A stretch of DNA of 64,000 nucleotides from Oscillospiraceae bacterium (GCA_017506735.1 JAFVMW010000046.1:62001-126000), one strand, 5' to 3'. Numbered from the stretch's first letter, positions 31,121 through 40,115 are shown. Translations and numbers: made by a program. The notes: a model not told the origin generated them from the letters alone.

Positions 31121-32452
31121 ATGGCTAAGGGTCTGATCGCAATTGTGGGCCGTCCCAATGTGGGCAAGTCCATGCTGTTCAATAAGCTGACCGGTCAGCG
31201 CACCTCCATTGTGGAGGACACCCCCGGCGTTACCCGGGACCGGATCTACGGTGACTGCGAGTGGTGCGGCCGCACCTTCTCTCTGGTGGACACCGGCGGC
31301 ATCGAGCCCAACACCGAAAATGATATGCTGAAATTCATGCGCCGTCAGGCAGTCATCGGCATTGAGCTGGCGGATGCCATCGTCATGGTGGTGGACGTAA
31401 AGAGCGGCGTCACCGCCGCAGATATGGATGTTGCCACCATGCTGCGCAAATCCGGTAAGCCCGTGGCTCTGGCAGTCAACAAGTGCGACTCCGTTGGCTA
31501 CTACAACCCCGACGTTTTTGAATTCTATTCCCTGGGCATTGGCGACTTGTTTGAAACCTCTGCCGTCCACGGTCACGGCACCGGCGACTTGCTGGACTGG
31601 TGTCTGGCACAGCTGCCCGAGGACAACGGTGAGGATGAGGACGAGGATGTCATCAAGGTTGCCATCGTGGGCAAGCCCAATGTGGGCAAGTCCAGCCTGC
31701 TGAACCGGATTCTGGGCGAGGAGCGTGTCATTGTGTCCAACGTGGCCGGCACCACCCGTGACGCCATCGACTCTTACTACGAGAACGAGTCCGGCAAGTA
31801 CTGTTTCATCGATACCGCCGGTATGCGTCGGAAGAGCCGCATCGACGACATCATCGAGAAGTACTCCAATATGCGCACCATCAGCGCCATTGAGCGCAGC
31901 GATGTATGTCTGATCCTGGTGGATGCCAATGACGGTGTCACCGAACAGGACACCAAGATCGCCGGACTGGTTCACGAAGCTGGCAAGGCCGCCATCATCG
32001 TGGTCAACAAATGGGACGCTGTGGAAAACAAGGAAACCAACACCATGCGCGACAAGGAGCTGGGTGTCAAGGAAGGCCTGGCCTATATGCCCTACGCCCC
32101 CGTCCACTTCATTTCCGCCCTCACCGGTGCCCGGGTGGACAAGCTGTTCGAGCTGATCCAGGAGGTTCACAAGCAGAACACCAGCCGGATCACCACCGGT
32201 CAGCTCAACTCCATCCTGGCAGAGGCAACCGCAAGAGTCCAGCCTCCCACGGACAAGGGCCGCCGGCTGAAGATCTACTATATGACTCAGGCCAGCACCA
32301 AGCCCCCTCACTTCATCATTTTCTGCAACGACGCAAGACTGTTCCATTTCTCCTACCAGCGGTATCTGGAAAACCAGATCCGGGAGGTTTTCGGTCTGAA
32401 GGGCACCCCTGTACGAATCACCATCCGACAGAAGGGCGATAAGGAGGAGTAA
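31121..32452 (+). CDS. der: Ribosome biogenesis GTPase Der
   Basis: A 443-residue double-GTPase that acts in late 50S subunit assembly. Two G domains are visible: GRPNVGKSMLFN (residue 9) with DTPGVTRD, DTGG and NKCD; and GKPNVGKSSLLN (about 184) with GTTRDAID, DTAGMRRK and NKWD. A KH-like C-terminal domain ends FGLKGTPVRITIRQK. Length is typical. AAGGAG lies before the ATG. It heads an operon with plsY (three-base gap) and gpsA, the usual clostridial order. Confidence 0.97.
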   Translation: MAKGLIAIVGRPNVGKSMLFNKLTGQRTSIVEDTPGVTRDRIYGDCEWCGRTFSLVDTGGIEPNTENDMLKFMRRQAVIGIELADAIVMVVDVKSGVTAADMDVATMLRKSGKPVALAVNKCDSVGYYNPDVFEFYSLGIGDLFETSAVHGHGTGDLLDWCLAQLPEDNGEDEDEDVIKVAIVGKPNVGKSSLLNRILGEERVIVSNVAGTTRDAIDSYYENESGKYCFIDTAGMRRKSRIDDIIEKYSNMRTISAIERSDVCLILVDANDGVTEQDTKIAGLVHEAGKAAIIVVNKWDAVENKETNTMRDKELGVKEGLAYMPYAPVHFISALTGARVDKLFELIQEVHKQNTSRITTGQLNSILAEATARVQPPTDKGRRLKIYYMTQASTKPPHFIIFCNDARLFHFSYQRYLENQIREVFGLKGTPVRITIRQKGDKEE

Positions 32453-32455
32453 GCC

Positions 32456-33079
32456 ATGTGGCTCAACATTCTGGTGGCCGCGCTGACTGCCTATCTTCTG
32501 GGCAATCTGAACGGCGCTGTGAGTATGTCCATGATGATGCACGACGATGTCCGCAGCCACGGCAGCGGCAACGCCGGTCTGACCAATTTCGTCCGGAATT
32601 TCGGCGCGGCCAGCTCCGTGTTTGTGATTTTGATCGACATGGGCAAGGCCGTTCTGGCCTGTCTGGCAGGCGGACTGCTGCTGAAGCCCTTCGGATACTA
32701 TACCCAGGGCATTGCGCTGGGCGGTCTGTTTCTGATTCTGGGCCATGACTTCCCTGCCCTGCTGGGCTTCCGGGGCGGCAAGGGCATCCTCAGCGGCGTC
32801 ACTGTGGCGCTGATGATGGACTGGCGGCTGGGTCTGCTGGTGTTTGGCATTTTCCTGGTTGCCTATCTGCTCACCGGCTATGTTTCCCTGGGCAGCGTGC
32901 TGTCTGCCGGTTCCTTCGGATTTTTCTACCACTTTGTACACCGGGAATACCTGTTCCCTGTTCTGGTGGGCTATTTTCTCAGCGGCCTGATTGTGTGGAT
33001 GCACCGGGCCAACATCGTTCGTCTTGTGAAGGGCGAGGAGCGTAAAACCAACCTCCTTGGGAAAGGAAAGAAAGCATGA
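32456..33079 (+). CDS. plsY: Glycerol-3-phosphate acyltransferase PlsY
   Basis: A 207-residue inner-membrane enzyme that transfers an acyl group from acyl-phosphate to glycerol-3-phosphate, the first step of phospholipid synthesis. The three conserved cytoplasmic motifs are present: SHGSGNAGLTN near residue 34, the FRGGKGI motif with GHDFPALLGF before it near 100, and a C-terminal HRANIVRLVKGEE near 183. About five membrane segments. It sits between der and gpsA; the product of gpsA is its substrate. A four-base overlap couples it to gpsA. Confidence 0.95.
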   Translation: MWLNILVAALTAYLLGNLNGAVSMSMMMHDDVRSHGSGNAGLTNFVRNFGAASSVFVILIDMGKAVLACLAGGLLLKPFGYYTQGIALGGLFLILGHDFPALLGFRGGKGILSGVTVALMMDWRLGLLVFGIFLVAYLLTGYVSLGSVLSAGSFGFFYHFVHREYLFPVLVGYFLSGLIVWMHRANIVRLVKGEERKTNLLGKGKKA

Positions 33080-34074
33080 AAACTGCTGTCATCGGCAGCG
33101 GCGCATGGGGCACTGCCCTGGCGATCCGGCTGCGGAAGAACGGTCACGATGTGACCATGTGGACTTACGAAAAAGAACTGGTGGAGGAAATGAACGCCAC
33201 CCGTCACAACCCCCGTCTCCCCGGCGCGGTGCTGCCGGAGGGTCTGGTGGTTTCCGAAGACTACGCCTGCGCAAGGGGCGCGAAGCTGGTGGTCATGGCT
33301 TCCCCCTCCTTCCCCCTGCGGAACGTGAGCAGAGGCGTTGCCCCCTTCATTGATGCGGATGCCGTAGTGGTGTCCGTCACCAAGGGTCTGGAGGCAGGAA
33401 CCCATCTGCGGATGAGCGAAGTGGTTGCCCAGGAAACGGGCAAGGACGTGGTCGTCCTCACCGGCCCCAGCCACGCTGAGGAGGTGGCTCTGGATATGCC
33501 CACCGGTCTGCTGGCCGCAAGCCATGACCAGGCACTGGCGGAATTTGTCCAGGACGCCTTCATGTCCGACACCCTCCGGGTGTACACCAGTTCTGACCCT
33601 GTGGGCGCAGAGCTGGGTGCCGCACTGAAAAACGTCATCGCCCTCTGCGCCGGCATCACCGACGGTCTGGGCTGCGGCGACAACACCAAGGCCATGCTGA
33701 TGACCCGGGGTCTGACAGAAACCGCCCGGCTGGGTGTTGCGCTGGGCGCGAAGAAGGAAACCTTCACCGGTCTTGCAGGTGTGGGCGATCTGATCGTCAC
33801 CTGCACCTCCATGCATTCCCGGAACCGGAGAGCCGGTATCCTCATCGGCCAGGGCAAGGGGGCACAGGAGGCCATGCAGGAGGTGGGCGCTGTGGTGGAA
33901 GGCTATTACGCCGCAGGCTCTGCCTACGCGCTGGGCAAGGCCAAGGGCATCGATATGCCCATCACCGAGGCTGCCTACCGGGTGCTGTACGAAGGTCTGG
34001 ATGTGAAGCAGGCCTTCGGCGGACTGCTCCACCGGGACCGGAAATCAGAGTCCGAGAACCCCGGCTGGCTTTGA
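33076..34074 (+). CDS. gpsA: NAD(P)H-dependent glycerol-3-phosphate dehydrogenase
   Basis: A 332-residue enzyme that reduces dihydroxyacetone phosphate to sn-glycerol-3-phosphate for lipid synthesis. The Rossmann motif GSGAWGTALAIRL is at residue 7. Further marks are the substrate region TGPSHAEEVALDMPTG, the catalytic Lys in ALKNVIALCAGITDGL, and GLAGVGDLIVTCTS, with SRNRRAG nearby. It completes the der-plsY-gpsA operon and is followed by a strong terminator. Confidence 0.97.
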   Translation: MKTAVIGSGAWGTALAIRLRKNGHDVTMWTYEKELVEEMNATRHNPRLPGAVLPEGLVVSEDYACARGAKLVVMASPSFPLRNVSRGVAPFIDADAVVVSVTKGLEAGTHLRMSEVVAQETGKDVVVLTGPSHAEEVALDMPTGLLAASHDQALAEFVQDAFMSDTLRVYTSSDPVGAELGAALKNVIALCAGITDGLGCGDNTKAMLMTRGLTETARLGVALGAKKETFTGLAGVGDLIVTCTSMHSRNRRAGILIGQGKGAQEAMQEVGAVVEGYYAAGSAYALGKAKGIDMPITEAAYRVLYEGLDVKQAFGGLLHRDRKSESENPGWL

Positions 34075-34094
34075 TATTGCGAATAAATGATTAA

Positions 34095-34133
34095 GACCCT
34101 GTGGAGGTACATACTTCCACAGGGTCATTTTTG
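34095..34133 (+). terminator. Terminator after gpsA
   Basis: An 11-bp stem GACCCTGTGGA / TCCACAGGGTC with a T5 tail. Confidence 0.92.
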
Positions 34134-34165
34134 TTGATCATGCTGCGATGCCTTCTTTTACGGCT

Positions 34166-35245
34166 TCACCATATAATATAACCTTTTTTGAACAAGGCGT
34201 TTACCAGCCATTGGGGGTATCTAGACGGATCACAGCCCACCCGGTACATCAGCCCCGCAAACGCCAAAAGCACACCCAGGCATCCTCCAAAAAACCAAAG
34301 GATCAGAGGTAACGCTGTCCGTTTCTGCGCAGTCGTATCGTCCAGCGTCAGGTATGCGGTTCCTTCGTCAGTCAGAGATTGGATCCAGTAATAGTCCGGG
34401 CCATCGTCCGGATCAACGCGTCTTGCCTGGGCCGTAAAAACGGTTTCACCGTCGCACCGGCTCCGGATCCCATCCGGGCGCGAAACATATTCCGGATATC
34501 CCCGGATCTCAAACGGTTCAACATACCCTTCTGCATCCAGGATCAGCGTATCCTCCTCCACAACAGAGCTGCGGAAGGAAAGATTCATCGTTTCACAGTC
34601 GGATCCATCCAGCGGTTCCCAGATCATCCAGATGCACCAACCGCCCATCCCCACAAAGAATACCAAAAGCATCAGGAACACAAACAGAAACTCCCCGGCG
34701 TATCGCACATGGGAAGAAAACCCAGTTCGCTTCTCAGTGCGCCTTTTCGCGGGCAGATTTTTTCCGCCATGGGTCCGGCGGTATCCTTTCTTCAGGGCCA
34801 CGACAAAACCGGCACTTTGGGCAGAAAGCCAGGAGAACGTCACCTTTTTACCCAGAACATAAACGGAGGCCTCCAAATTATGGCCGGAATGGGTATCCCA
34901 TCCTGTTACCTGTTCATAGCGAAACCGCCGCCGCATTCCGATCAGATTATACTGGTAAAAGCCTTCCTCGTCATACACAAGAAAGCTGTTGCACCAGCCG
35001 AGCATCAGAAGGGACGACAGCACCGCAAAACAGGAAAAAACCGTGGCTGCAAACAAGCCGGATCCGCTGCTCAGGAATCCAAACACCGTAAACACGCCTC
35101 CGCAGACAAGCCCCACCCAAACATAAAACGCAGGCAGGTACACGCCGTTTTCCCGTTGCCTGCGCCGGGGGTATTCCAAAGCGCACAGCACAATGGCCAG
35201 AATATAAAACATCGCCGCAGCAGCGCAGATCCATTTCGAAGCCAT
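34166..35245 (-). CDS. Membrane protein of unknown function
   Basis: A 359-residue protein with an N-terminal group of about four membrane helices (residues 1-95), a cytoplasmic stretch of about 90 residues (FLVYDEEGFYQYNLIGMRRRFRYEQ) that resembles a bacterial PH-like domain, a single helix near 190, an extracytoplasmic beta-rich region (about 210-310), and a last helix (LILWFFGGCLGVLLAFAGL). I recognise no named family. ATG 35245 has GGGAG upstream; an in-frame GTG lies nine bases earlier. GC content and codon use are slightly lower than the neighbours, which may mark it as accessory. Confidence 0.7.
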   Translation of the reverse strand: MASKWICAAAAMFYILAIVLCALEYPRRRQRENGVYLPAFYVWVGLVCGGVFTVFGFLSSGSGLFAATVFSCFAVLSSLLMLGWCNSFLVYDEEGFYQYNLIGMRRRFRYEQVTGWDTHSGHNLEASVYVLGKKVTFSWLSAQSAGFVVALKKGYRRTHGGKNLPAKRRTEKRTGFSSHVRYAGEFLFVFLMLLVFFVGMGGWCIWMIWEPLDGSDCETMNLSFRSSVVEEDTLILDAEGYVEPFEIRGYPEYVSRPDGIRSRCDGETVFTAQARRVDPDDGPDYYWIQSLTDEGTAYLTLDDTTAQKRTALPLILWFFGGCLGVLLAFAGLMYRVGCDPSRYPQWLVNALFKKGYIIW

Positions 35246-35301
35246 AGCCACCACTCCCTTCCTTCTCTGTTATCATAGCACGGCTTTCTTCCCCTGTAAA
35301 C

Positions 35302-35333
35302 AAAAAAACGGCATCATCCGAAGATGATACCGT
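35302..35333 (-). terminator. Terminator after rpmB
   Basis: On the - strand, ACGGTATCATC-TTCG-GATGATGCCGT (one G-T pair) followed by seven T. Confidence 0.93.
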
Positions 35334-35351
35334 TATCTTTGCCGTAATGGA

Positions 35352-35540
35352 TCAGACTGCACGCTCAACCTTGTTGGAACGGAGGCATCTGGTACAAGCG
35401 TACACATGGCACGGAGTACCGTTGACAACCGCCTTGACACGCTTCACATTGGGCTTCCAGGTACGGTTGGAACGTCTGTGGGAGTGGGAGACCTTAATAC
35501 CAAAGGTAACGCCCTTGCCACAATAATCACACTTCGCCAT
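35352..35540 (-). CDS. rpmB: 50S ribosomal protein L28
   Basis: A 62-residue ribosomal protein of the zinc-binding type: MAKCDYCGKG at the start and CTRCLRSNKVERAV at the end, with VSHSHRRSNRTWKPN in the middle, as in L28. ATG 35540 follows GGGAGGTG; an upstream in-frame start is disfavoured. Single gene with its own promoter and terminator, divergent from hprK. Confidence 0.97.
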   Translation of the reverse strand: MAKCDYCGKGVTFGIKVSHSHRRSNRTWKPNVKRVKAVVNGTPCHVYACTRCLRSNKVERAV

Positions 35541-35601
35541 TCGTTGCACCTCCCATCGGTCAAAAATCTTTCATAGCGCGCCTCTTTGCAGGCGCTCAAG
35601 T

Positions 35602-35630
35602 ATCATATCAGAAACGGACGAAAAATGCAA
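35602..35630 (-). promoter_or_regulatory. Sigma-A promoter of rpmB
   Basis: On the - strand, TTGCAT (35625-35630), a 17-base spacer and TATGAT (35602-35607). Confidence 0.8.
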
Positions 35631-35668
35631 GTGTTTTTTGAAAAAAATTTTTCTTTTTTCGAAGATGG

Positions 35669-35697
35669 TTGCCATTGGGCCGCAGAGGGGATATAAT
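35669..35697 (+). promoter_or_regulatory. Sigma-A promoter of hprK
   Basis: TTGCCA (35669-35674), a 17-base spacer and a perfect TATAAT (35692-35697), 29 bases before the start codon. Confidence 0.82.
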
Positions 35698-35726
35698 AGA
35701 GGCACTTACTTTTTGGAGGGACAGAA

Positions 35727-36674
35727 ATGGCTGAAAGTTACAGTGTTCTGCTGAGCCGGATGGTGGAGGAATTCCATCTGGGCATCGCCTACGCATCCAC
35801 CGATTACGAAAAAATCCGCCTGACCGTGGCCGATGTGGCCCGGCCTGGTTTGCAGCTTGCAGGTTATTTTGACCATTTTGAGCCCATGCGTCTGCAGGTT
35901 CTGGGCAATGTGGAATCCAGCTACCTGGACAAGCTCACCTCCGCCGAGCGTTACATTGTCTATGACCGGCTGTTTTCCTACAAATTCCCTGCCATCCTGG
36001 CTGCCCGTGGTCTGACGCCCGGTACGGAGCTGATGGAAATGGCAAAAAAGCACAATGTGACTGTGCTGACCTGTCCCGACTCCACCAGCTACATTGTGTC
36101 CTCCCTCATTGCCTATCTGAAGGCCGAGCTGGCCCCCCGGATCACCCGGCACGGTGTATTGATGGAAATCTACGGCGAAGGCATTCTGATTCTGGGCGAA
36201 AGCGGCATCGGCAAAAGCGAAACCGCTGTGGAGCTGATCAAGCGTGGCCACCGTCTGATCGCGGATGACGCGGTGGAGATCAAGCGTGTCTCCCCCACTA
36301 TGCTTATGGGTACCGCGCCTGCCCTGATCCGCAATTATATTGAGCTGAGAGGCATCGGTATTATCAATGTGGCCAAGCTCTTCGGTGTGGGCGCTGTCAA
36401 GGCGGAAAACGAGATCAACCTGGTGGTGAATATCGTCCCCTGGAACACCACCGAGGTTTATGACCGTCTGGGTCTGGAGGAACAGTTTCAGGACATTCTG
36501 GGTGTCAAGATCCCCACCAACACCATTCCTGTCACCCCGGGCCGAAATCTGGCGGTGATTCTGGAGGTGGCCGCCATGAACAACCGCCAGCGGAAGATGG
36601 GCTACAACGCCGCCAAGGAATTCACCGAACAGATCAATAATCATTATCTGGAATCTGCAAGAAACGATCTTTGA
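35727..36674 (+). CDS. hprK: HPr kinase/phosphorylase
   Basis: A 315-residue bifunctional enzyme that phosphorylates and dephosphorylates Ser46 of HPr, driving carbon catabolite control in Firmicutes. The C-terminal kinase domain has the P-loop GESGIGKSETA near residue 157, the catalytic Asp region IADDAVEI, and the HprK signature IELRGIGIINVAKLFGVGA (19 residues). The N-terminal domain is typical. It lies apart from any PTS gene. A hairpin terminator follows, then spoIVA with its own putative sigma-E promoter. Confidence 0.96.
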   Translation: MAESYSVLLSRMVEEFHLGIAYASTDYEKIRLTVADVARPGLQLAGYFDHFEPMRLQVLGNVESSYLDKLTSAERYIVYDRLFSYKFPAILAARGLTPGTELMEMAKKHNVTVLTCPDSTSYIVSSLIAYLKAELAPRITRHGVLMEIYGEGILILGESGIGKSETAVELIKRGHRLIADDAVEIKRVSPTMLMGTAPALIRNYIELRGIGIINVAKLFGVGAVKAENEINLVVNIVPWNTTEVYDRLGLEEQFQDILGVKIPTNTIPVTPGRNLAVILEVAAMNNRQRKMGYNAAKEFTEQINNHYLESARNDL

Positions 36675-36683
36675 TAACCCCTG

Positions 36684-36715
36684 CCGCCCGGAAAAAATCC
36701 GGGCGGTTCTATTTT
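36684..36715 (+). terminator. Terminator after hprK
   Basis: An 8-bp GC stem CCGCCCGG / CCGGGCGG with an A-rich loop, followed by TTCTATTTT. Confidence 0.8.
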
Positions 36716-36735
36716 CCTCCTGCCGGACATACCAT
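36707..36735 (+). promoter_or_regulatory. Candidate sigma-E promoter of spoIVA
   Basis: TTCTATT (36707-36713), a 14-base spacer and CATACCAT (36728-36735). The -10 element matches the Bacillus sigma-E consensus at 6 of 7 fixed positions and the spacing equals that before spoIIID. Bacillus spoIVA is sigma-E dependent. Confidence 0.55.
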
Positions 36736-36764
36736 GCTTGTAACCAAATGGCAGGAGGATGACT

Positions 36765-38228
36765 ATGGAAACTATTTATGCAGATATCGCCGGGCGGACC
36801 GGCGGAAATATTTATATCGGAGTCGTGGGACCCGTTCGGACGGGAAAATCCACCCTGATCCGCCGGCTGATGGAGCAGCTGGTGATCCCCAACATCACAG
36901 ACCCTCACCTTGCCGACCGTGCCCGGGATGAGCTGCCCCAGAGCGGCTCCGGCAAGACCATCATGACCTCCGAGCCGAAATTCGTGCCGGAGGAGGCGGT
37001 GGAGATCTGCCCGGACGGCTCCTCCCGGCTGAAGGTACGGCTTATTGATTCCGTGGGCTATATGGTGGATGGAGCGGTGGGGGCCATGGAGGAGGATCAG
37101 CCCCGGATGGTATCCACCCCCTGGTCTGACCAGCCCATCCCCCTGACGGAGGCGGCAGAACTGGGAACCAAAAAGGTCATGGAAAACCACGCCTCCATCG
37201 GCATCGTTGTCACAACCGACGGCACCATCACCGACATCCCCCGGCAGGACTATCTTCAGGCCGAAAAGCGGGCCATTGAGGACATCCGGGCCACGGGAAA
37301 GCCCTTCCTCACCATCATCAACACCAAAGACCCCGGCGGCGAGGCGGCAATTCGGCTCCGGGAGGAGCTAAAGGAGCGCTACGGCGTGGATGCCGCAATC
37401 GCCGATTGTCAGGCCATCGACGAGCACGAAATCGCGGCGCTGCTGCAGGATCTGCTGTATGCCTTCCCCCTGAGCGAGGTACGGGTATACCTGCCCCGGT
37501 GGCTGGATGCCCTGGAGGCGGATGACGAGATCCGCACCGGTCTGTACAGCGCCCTGCTGAATCAGAGTCAGACCATCTCCACTCTGGCCCAGGCCAGGGA
37601 TGCCTTCGAACCGCTGGACAGTCTGCCCCAGGTCCGGCAAATCAATGTGGAACGGGTGGAGCTTTCCAGCGGAAGGGTCCACTGCAGAATCACCCTGCCG
37701 GATGCACTGTATTACCAGACGCTGAGCCGGAGAACGGGCACCCAGATCAACAGCGATGCCGATCTGATCCGAATTCTGACAGAGCTGACCAAGATCCGGC
37801 AGGAATACGACACGGTGGCCCAGGCACTGAACGCAGTACGTACCACCGGCTACGGCGTGGTGATGCCGGGAGCGGAGGATATGAAGCTGGAAAAGCCGGA
37901 GCTTCTGAAAAAGGGCAGCGCTTACGGCGTCCGTCTGAAGGCCGGGGCGCCCTCCATCCATATGATCCGGGTAGATGTTGACACCGAAATCAACCCCATC
38001 GTGGGAGATGAACAGCAGTCCCGGGAGCTTTTGCAGTCTCTGTCCGGAGATGACCCGGAGAAGCTGTGGGAATGCAGTCTCTTCGGAAAAACGGTCTATG
38101 ATCTGATCCGGGAGGGCATCCACACAAAGCTTCTGCGGACACCCCAGGATGTGCAGCACAAATTCCGTGGATCTTTGAGCCGGATCGTAAACGAAGGGGC
38201 CTCCGGGCTAATCTGTCTGATCCTGTAA
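36765..38228 (+). CDS. spoIVA: Stage IV sporulation protein A
   Basis: A 487-residue spore-coat morphogenetic ATPase. It polymerises on the forespore outer membrane to form the base of the coat. The N-terminal GTPase-like domain has the Walker A GPVRTGKSTLI near residue 25 and LIDSVGYMVDGAVG, both characteristic of SpoIVA. The C-terminal part, with its IHTKLLRTPQDVQHKFRG region and a hydrophobic end (GLICLIL), matches the membrane-anchoring tail. Length equals the Bacillus protein. AGGAGG (36753-36758) supports ATG 36765 over ATG 36759. Confidence 0.97.
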   Translation: METIYADIAGRTGGNIYIGVVGPVRTGKSTLIRRLMEQLVIPNITDPHLADRARDELPQSGSGKTIMTSEPKFVPEEAVEICPDGSSRLKVRLIDSVGYMVDGAVGAMEEDQPRMVSTPWSDQPIPLTEAAELGTKKVMENHASIGIVVTTDGTITDIPRQDYLQAEKRAIEDIRATGKPFLTIINTKDPGGEAAIRLREELKERYGVDAAIADCQAIDEHEIAALLQDLLYAFPLSEVRVYLPRWLDALEADDEIRTGLYSALLNQSQTISTLAQARDAFEPLDSLPQVRQINVERVELSSGRVHCRITLPDALYYQTLSRRTGTQINSDADLIRILTELTKIRQEYDTVAQALNAVRTTGYGVVMPGAEDMKLEKPELLKKGSAYGVRLKAGAPSIHMIRVDVDTEINPIVGDEQQSRELLQSLSGDDPEKLWECSLFGKTVYDLIREGIHTKLLRTPQDVQHKFRGSLSRIVNEGASGLICLIL

Positions 38229-38229
38229 C

Positions 38230-38258
38230 TTGACAACAGAGGCTTCCCATCGTACAAT
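38230..38258 (+). promoter_or_regulatory. Sigma-A promoter of the PH-domain gene
   Basis: A perfect TTGACA (38230-38235), a 17-base spacer and TACAAT (38253-38258), immediately after the spoIVA stop. Confidence 0.82.
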
Positions 38259-38284
38259 AAAAGAAAAACAAAGGAGTGATCCAG

Positions 38285-38701
38285 ATGACATTCAAGGGTG
38301 AACAGTATCTATGGACGGACCGGAAACGGTATTTGGGGCTTCCTCTGAGCTTTACCCGTTATGCCCTTTCCGATGACCGGCTGTTTCTGTCGGTGGGTTT
38401 TCTGAATTTGAAGGATGATGAGCTTCTGCTGTACCGGGTTCGGGATATCAGCGTGACCCGGAGCCTGTTCCAGCGTATTTTCGGGGTAGGCACCATTCTG
38501 GTCAACTCCTCCGACAAGTCCAATCCTACATTGCAGCTGCAGAACGTGAAGGATCCGCTGATGGTCAAGGAGCTGCTTCACGAGCAGGTGGAGCAGATGA
38601 AGACCAGGCGCAGAGTCCACTACAGTGAAATCAACTCCTTCAACGACGATATGGAGGACGATCTGGACTTTGACCTGGACGGCGACGGTGTCCAGGGCTG
38701 A
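38285..38701 (+). CDS. Bacterial PH-domain protein (YdbT/DUF304-like)
   Basis: A 138-residue protein. Residues 15-105 fit the short bacterial PH fold: LSFTRYALSDDRLFLSVGFLNLKDDELLLYRVRDI (shown here as positions 22-56), then RIFGVGTILVNSSDKSNPTLQLQNVKDP. In the family this segment follows membrane helices, but none is present here, so it is soluble. The tail is strongly acidic with an Asp repeat (DDMEDDLDFDLDGDG). Function unknown; PH-like domains of this group assemble as oligomers. ATG 38285 follows AAGGAG. Single gene with a strong terminator. Confidence 0.8.
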   Translation: MTFKGEQYLWTDRKRYLGLPLSFTRYALSDDRLFLSVGFLNLKDDELLLYRVRDISVTRSLFQRIFGVGTILVNSSDKSNPTLQLQNVKDPLMVKELLHEQVEQMKTRRRVHYSEINSFNDDMEDDLDFDLDGDGVQG

Positions 38702-38716
38702 CGGAAGATTTTGGGG

Positions 38717-38747
38717 CGGCCATACCTTCGGGTATGGCCGTTTTTTT
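38717..38747 (+). terminator. Terminator after the PH-domain gene
   Basis: A 10-bp stem CGGCCATACC / GGTATGGCCG with a TTCG tetraloop and seven T. Confidence 0.95.
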
Positions 38748-38830
38748 GCAGGATCTGCTTCATGCTTTATGCATTTGTGCAAGTTGTCTGTATTTCAGCT
38801 GTATTTTTCGTCATTATACTCACTTCACCA

Positions 38831-38859
38831 TTGACAAATCACGGTTTCCGTGGTATGAT
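38831..38859 (+). promoter_or_regulatory. Sigma-A promoter of the pyr operon
   Basis: A perfect TTGACA (38831-38836), a 17-base spacer and TATGAT (38854-38859). The spacer contains CACGG-TTT-CCGTG (38840-38852), a palindrome where a repressor could bind. The leader is about 30 bases, too short for a PyrR attenuator. Confidence 0.82.
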
Positions 38860-38894
38860 TCCTAAGATAAAATGAGCTAAGGAGGGTATCATCC

Positions 38895-40115
38895 ATGATG
38901 ATGAATTTGAATGGTGTGAATTGCTACCGTGATGGCCGTTTTGTTCTGGACAATGTGTCTGTTGATATTTCTTCTGTTGACGGAAGCCGTGTTCCCGTTG
39001 TTGCTTCGGACCACTGTTTCCTTTTGCCCGGTTTCGTTGATGTTCATGTACATCTTCGTGAGCCGGGTTTTTTGTATAAAGAGACCATTTCCACCGGCAC
39101 AGCAGCCTGCGCCCGGGGCGGATACAGCGATGTATGCGCCATGCCCAATCTGGACCCGGTTCCGGATTCCGTGGAGCATCTGGCTGTTCAGCTGAAGGCC
39201 ATTGAAAAGGATGCTTTGATCCATGTATATCCCTACGGCGCCATTACCGTAGGCGAAAAGGGTGAAGAACTTGCAGACCTGGAGGGTATGGCCCCCAATG
39301 TCATCGCCTTCTCCGACGACGGCAAGGGTGTGCAGGACGAGGATATGATGCGCAACGCCATGCTGGAATGCAAGCGTCTTGGCAAAATCCTGGCTGCCCA
39401 CTGTGAGGACAATTCCCTGCTCCGGGGCGGCTATATCCATGACGGCGAATACGCCGCCGCCCACGGTCACCGGGGCATCTGCTCTGAATCCGAATGGGGT
39501 CCCATCGCCCGGGACCTGAAGCTGGCCAAGGAAACCGGCTGCGCCTACCATGTGTGCCACATCTCCACCAAGGAAAGTGTGGAGCTTATCCGGCAGGCGA
39601 AAAAAGAGGGCGTAGATGTGACCTGCGAAACCGGCCCCCACTACATTCTGATGTCTGATAAGGATCTTCAGGAGGATGGCCGGTTCAAGATGAATCCTCC
39701 CCTGCGGTCTGAGGAGGACCGGAAGGCCATTCTCGAAGGCATTCTGGACGGCACCATCGATATGATCGCCACCGACCACGCGCCCCACTCCGCAGAGGAG
39801 AAGGGCAAAGGCCTTGAAAAAAGCGCCATGGGCGTGGTTGGCATCGAAACCGCATTCCCCCTGCTCTACACCCATCTGGTGAAAACCGGTCTGATCAGCC
39901 TGGAACGGCTGGTGGAGCTGATGTCCGTCAACCCCCGGAAACGCTTCGGCATTCCCGAGCGGGGCGACTTCACCGTGTGGGATCTGAGCAGAGAATATAC
40001 CATCGACCCCGAAGATTTCCTGTCCAAGGGCAGGGCAACCCCCTTTGCCGGCTGGAAGGTCTTCGGTGAGAACCAACTGACAATCGTAGGAGGCAAAATC
40101 GTATGGCAGAAATGA
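38895..40115 (+). CDS. pyrC: Dihydroorotase
   Basis: A 406-residue amidohydrolase that closes carbamoyl-aspartate to dihydroorotate. The metal motif DVHVHLREPG (about residue 49) defines the type I/PyrC group. Further ligands are in AAHCEDN, HVCHIST, and the catalytic Asp in IATDHAPHS. Length fits the Firmicutes enzyme. AAGGAGG precedes the first of three ATG codons. The first 60 codons are T-rich (GTT, TCT, GTG-TCT) and unlike the C-ending codons of the rest. It overlaps carA by 13 bases and is the first gene of the nine-gene UMP operon. Confidence 0.96.
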   Translation: MMMNLNGVNCYRDGRFVLDNVSVDISSVDGSRVPVVASDHCFLLPGFVDVHVHLREPGFLYKETISTGTAACARGGYSDVCAMPNLDPVPDSVEHLAVQLKAIEKDALIHVYPYGAITVGEKGEELADLEGMAPNVIAFSDDGKGVQDEDMMRNAMLECKRLGKILAAHCEDNSLLRGGYIHDGEYAAAHGHRGICSESEWGPIARDLKLAKETGCAYHVCHISTKESVELIRQAKKEGVDVTCETGPHYILMSDKDLQEDGRFKMNPPLRSEEDRKAILEGILDGTIDMIATDHAPHSAEEKGKGLEKSAMGVVGIETAFPLLYTHLVKTGLISLERLVELMSVNPRKRFGIPERGDFTVWDLSREYTIDPEDFLSKGRATPFAGWKVFGENQLTIVGGKIVWQK

